From positions 124,001-188,000 of the forward strand of contig CAVXQD010000003.1 of assembly GCA_963763885.1 (NCBI GenBank): a stretch of DNA of 64,000 nt, read 5' to 3'. The notes under the pieces are model-generated. The model saw only the letters and a program-made list of their open reading frames with translations, was not told where the DNA came from and searched no databases. The stretch's first letter is position 1. The number at the start of each line of letters is the position of its first letter. This document shows, in pieces, positions 63,374-64,000 of this stretch. Source of the stretch: JANNBN01 sp963763885. Its GTDB lineage: Bacteria; Actinomycetota; Acidimicrobiia; Acidimicrobiales; JANYDT01. Position numbers and translations under genes: made by a program.

Positions 63374-63706
63374 CTAGGCCTTCTTGACAAACTCGGCTTT
63401 GATCAGGATTCCTCGGCCATTGACCTTTCCGTCAATCGGGTGATCACCGGGGACCAGGCGAATACCGCGCACCTTTGTCCCGATTTTCACGCCGCCAGAC
63501 TTGCCGTCCAGCTTCAGATCCTTGATCACCGTCACGTCGTCACCGTTGGCCAGCAAGACACCGTTGGCATCACGCACGTCGTCGAGCCCGTCGCTTAACG
63601 CACCCAACCACTCGTGTCCGCACGTGTCGCACTCGAACCCGTCGACTGTTTCAAGCGGGTTTGGCATTGTGCAGATCGGACACACATTCTCTTGCTCTTC
63701 AGGCAT
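63374..63706 (-). CDS. PhnA/YjdM-type zinc-ribbon protein
   Basis: 110 residues. The zinc ribbon has CPICTMPNPLETVDGFECDTCG, i.e. CxxC-x14-CxxC, followed by WLGALSDGLDDVRDANGVLL and the PhnA domain GDDVTVIKDLKLDGKSGGVK then IGTKVRGIRLV. Despite the old name, the family has no shown role in alkylphosphonate use; it is a conserved small cytosolic protein. Length and order of parts are as in E. coli YjdM. Confidence 0.92.
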   Translation of the reverse strand: MPEEQENVCPICTMPNPLETVDGFECDTCGHEWLGALSDGLDDVRDANGVLLANGDDVTVIKDLKLDGKSGGVKIGTKVRGIRLVPGDHPIDGKVNGRGILIKAEFVKKA

Positions 63707-63799
63707 GGATCTGGTCTACCGCAGTTCCTAGTACCTGAACGAAGGGCTCAAGGTCTCCTTGATGCATGCGCGAATGCCGTACCGGAGGGAACCGTTTTG

Positions 63800-64000
63800 T
63801 TACTCCGCTGGTTCGAGGGTCAGTGACACAGAGTTGATGCACCAGCGCTCATCGGTCGGTACCGGAAAACCCTCACCCCGGAACACGTGTCCGAGGTGCG
63901 AACCACAAGCAGCGCACCGCGCCTCAACTCTGGGGTAGCCGAGCAGGTTGTCCTCCAAAAGCACAACTGAGTCGTCGCTGGTGGGCTCATAGAACGAAGG
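63800..64000 (-). CDS. msrB: peptide-methionine (R)-S-oxide reductase MsrB, C-terminal part
   Basis: The frame runs off the window edge; 66 residues are visible. PSFYEPTSDDSVVLLED, then CAACGSHLGHVFRGEG with one zinc CxxC, and DERWCINSVSLTLEPAE-stop with the catalytic Cys (not Sec) in RWCINS. It reduces the R-sulfoxide of methionine in proteins. The upstream part and promoter lie outside. Confidence 0.93.
   Translation of the reverse strand, partial: PSFYEPTSDDSVVLLEDNLLGYPRVEARCAACGSHLGHVFRGEGFPVPTDERWCINSVSLTLEPAE

Overview
The window is a 64 kb piece of an actinobacterial chromosome at about 60% GC. The gene set points to the class Acidimicrobiia, probably an aquatic lineage; this is an inference from gene content. 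Supporting signs are the DUF5719 / DUF3499 / phosphomannomutase / SahH / Trm112 neighbourhood, DUF3093 and DUF2510 domains, an NDMA-type alcohol dehydrogenase, a long HPF, and several meso-DAP-type L,D-transpeptidases.

Bases 1-11.3 kb are an envelope region. A truncated DUF5719 protein, a DUF3499 zinc protein and a CPBP protease are followed by two paralogous secreted proteins sharing an unusual C-terminal tail. Four L,D-transpeptidase genes come next (two forward, two reverse), then a fused double GT2 glycosyltransferase. Bases 11.7-20.1 kb hold a giant polytopic GT-C-like protein, phosphomannomutase, rhomboid protease, a DUF3093-DUF2510 protein, SahH and a Trm112-like protein.

Bases 20.2-31.8 kb are core housekeeping: a peroxiredoxin-like gene with an in-frame UGA at the catalytic cysteine position (probable selenoprotein), comF, hpf, an alcohol dehydrogenase, secA, prfB, ftsE, ftsX, a DedA protein and pyk. 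A 297-bp inverted-repeat element follows pyk. Bases 32.3-44.6 kb carry a zinc-finger hypothetical, a YceI lipoprotein, a hydrolase / acyl-CoA synthetase pair, hpt, an OafA-type acyltransferase (frameshifted) overlapping a sigma factor and a membrane-anchored partner, a Baeyer-Villiger-type monooxygenase, a PhyH-like dioxygenase and a thioesterase.

The tmRNA gene (ssrA) lies at 44.67-45.01 kb. Its 3' end is repeated exactly at 47.22 kb and 54.73 kb, with two weaker copies, so bases 45.0-55.0 kb read as tandem genomic islands inserted at ssrA. Their cargo is three AbiE-type toxin-antitoxin modules whose toxin genes all appear disrupted, a cyclase-ATPase-repeat regulator, and an ABC-transporter remnant. 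No integrase is visible. Bases 55.4-58 kb remain accessory in character: MazEF, a 5'-truncated paralogue of the regulator, and a Uma2 nuclease.

Bases 57.8-64 kb end the window with a 2OG-Fe(II) oxygenase, an unrecognised protein, two GNAT genes, an FAD oxidoreductase, a PhnA-type zinc protein and a partial msrB. Several apparent frameshifts occur, so indel errors in the assembly must be weighed against real gene decay.
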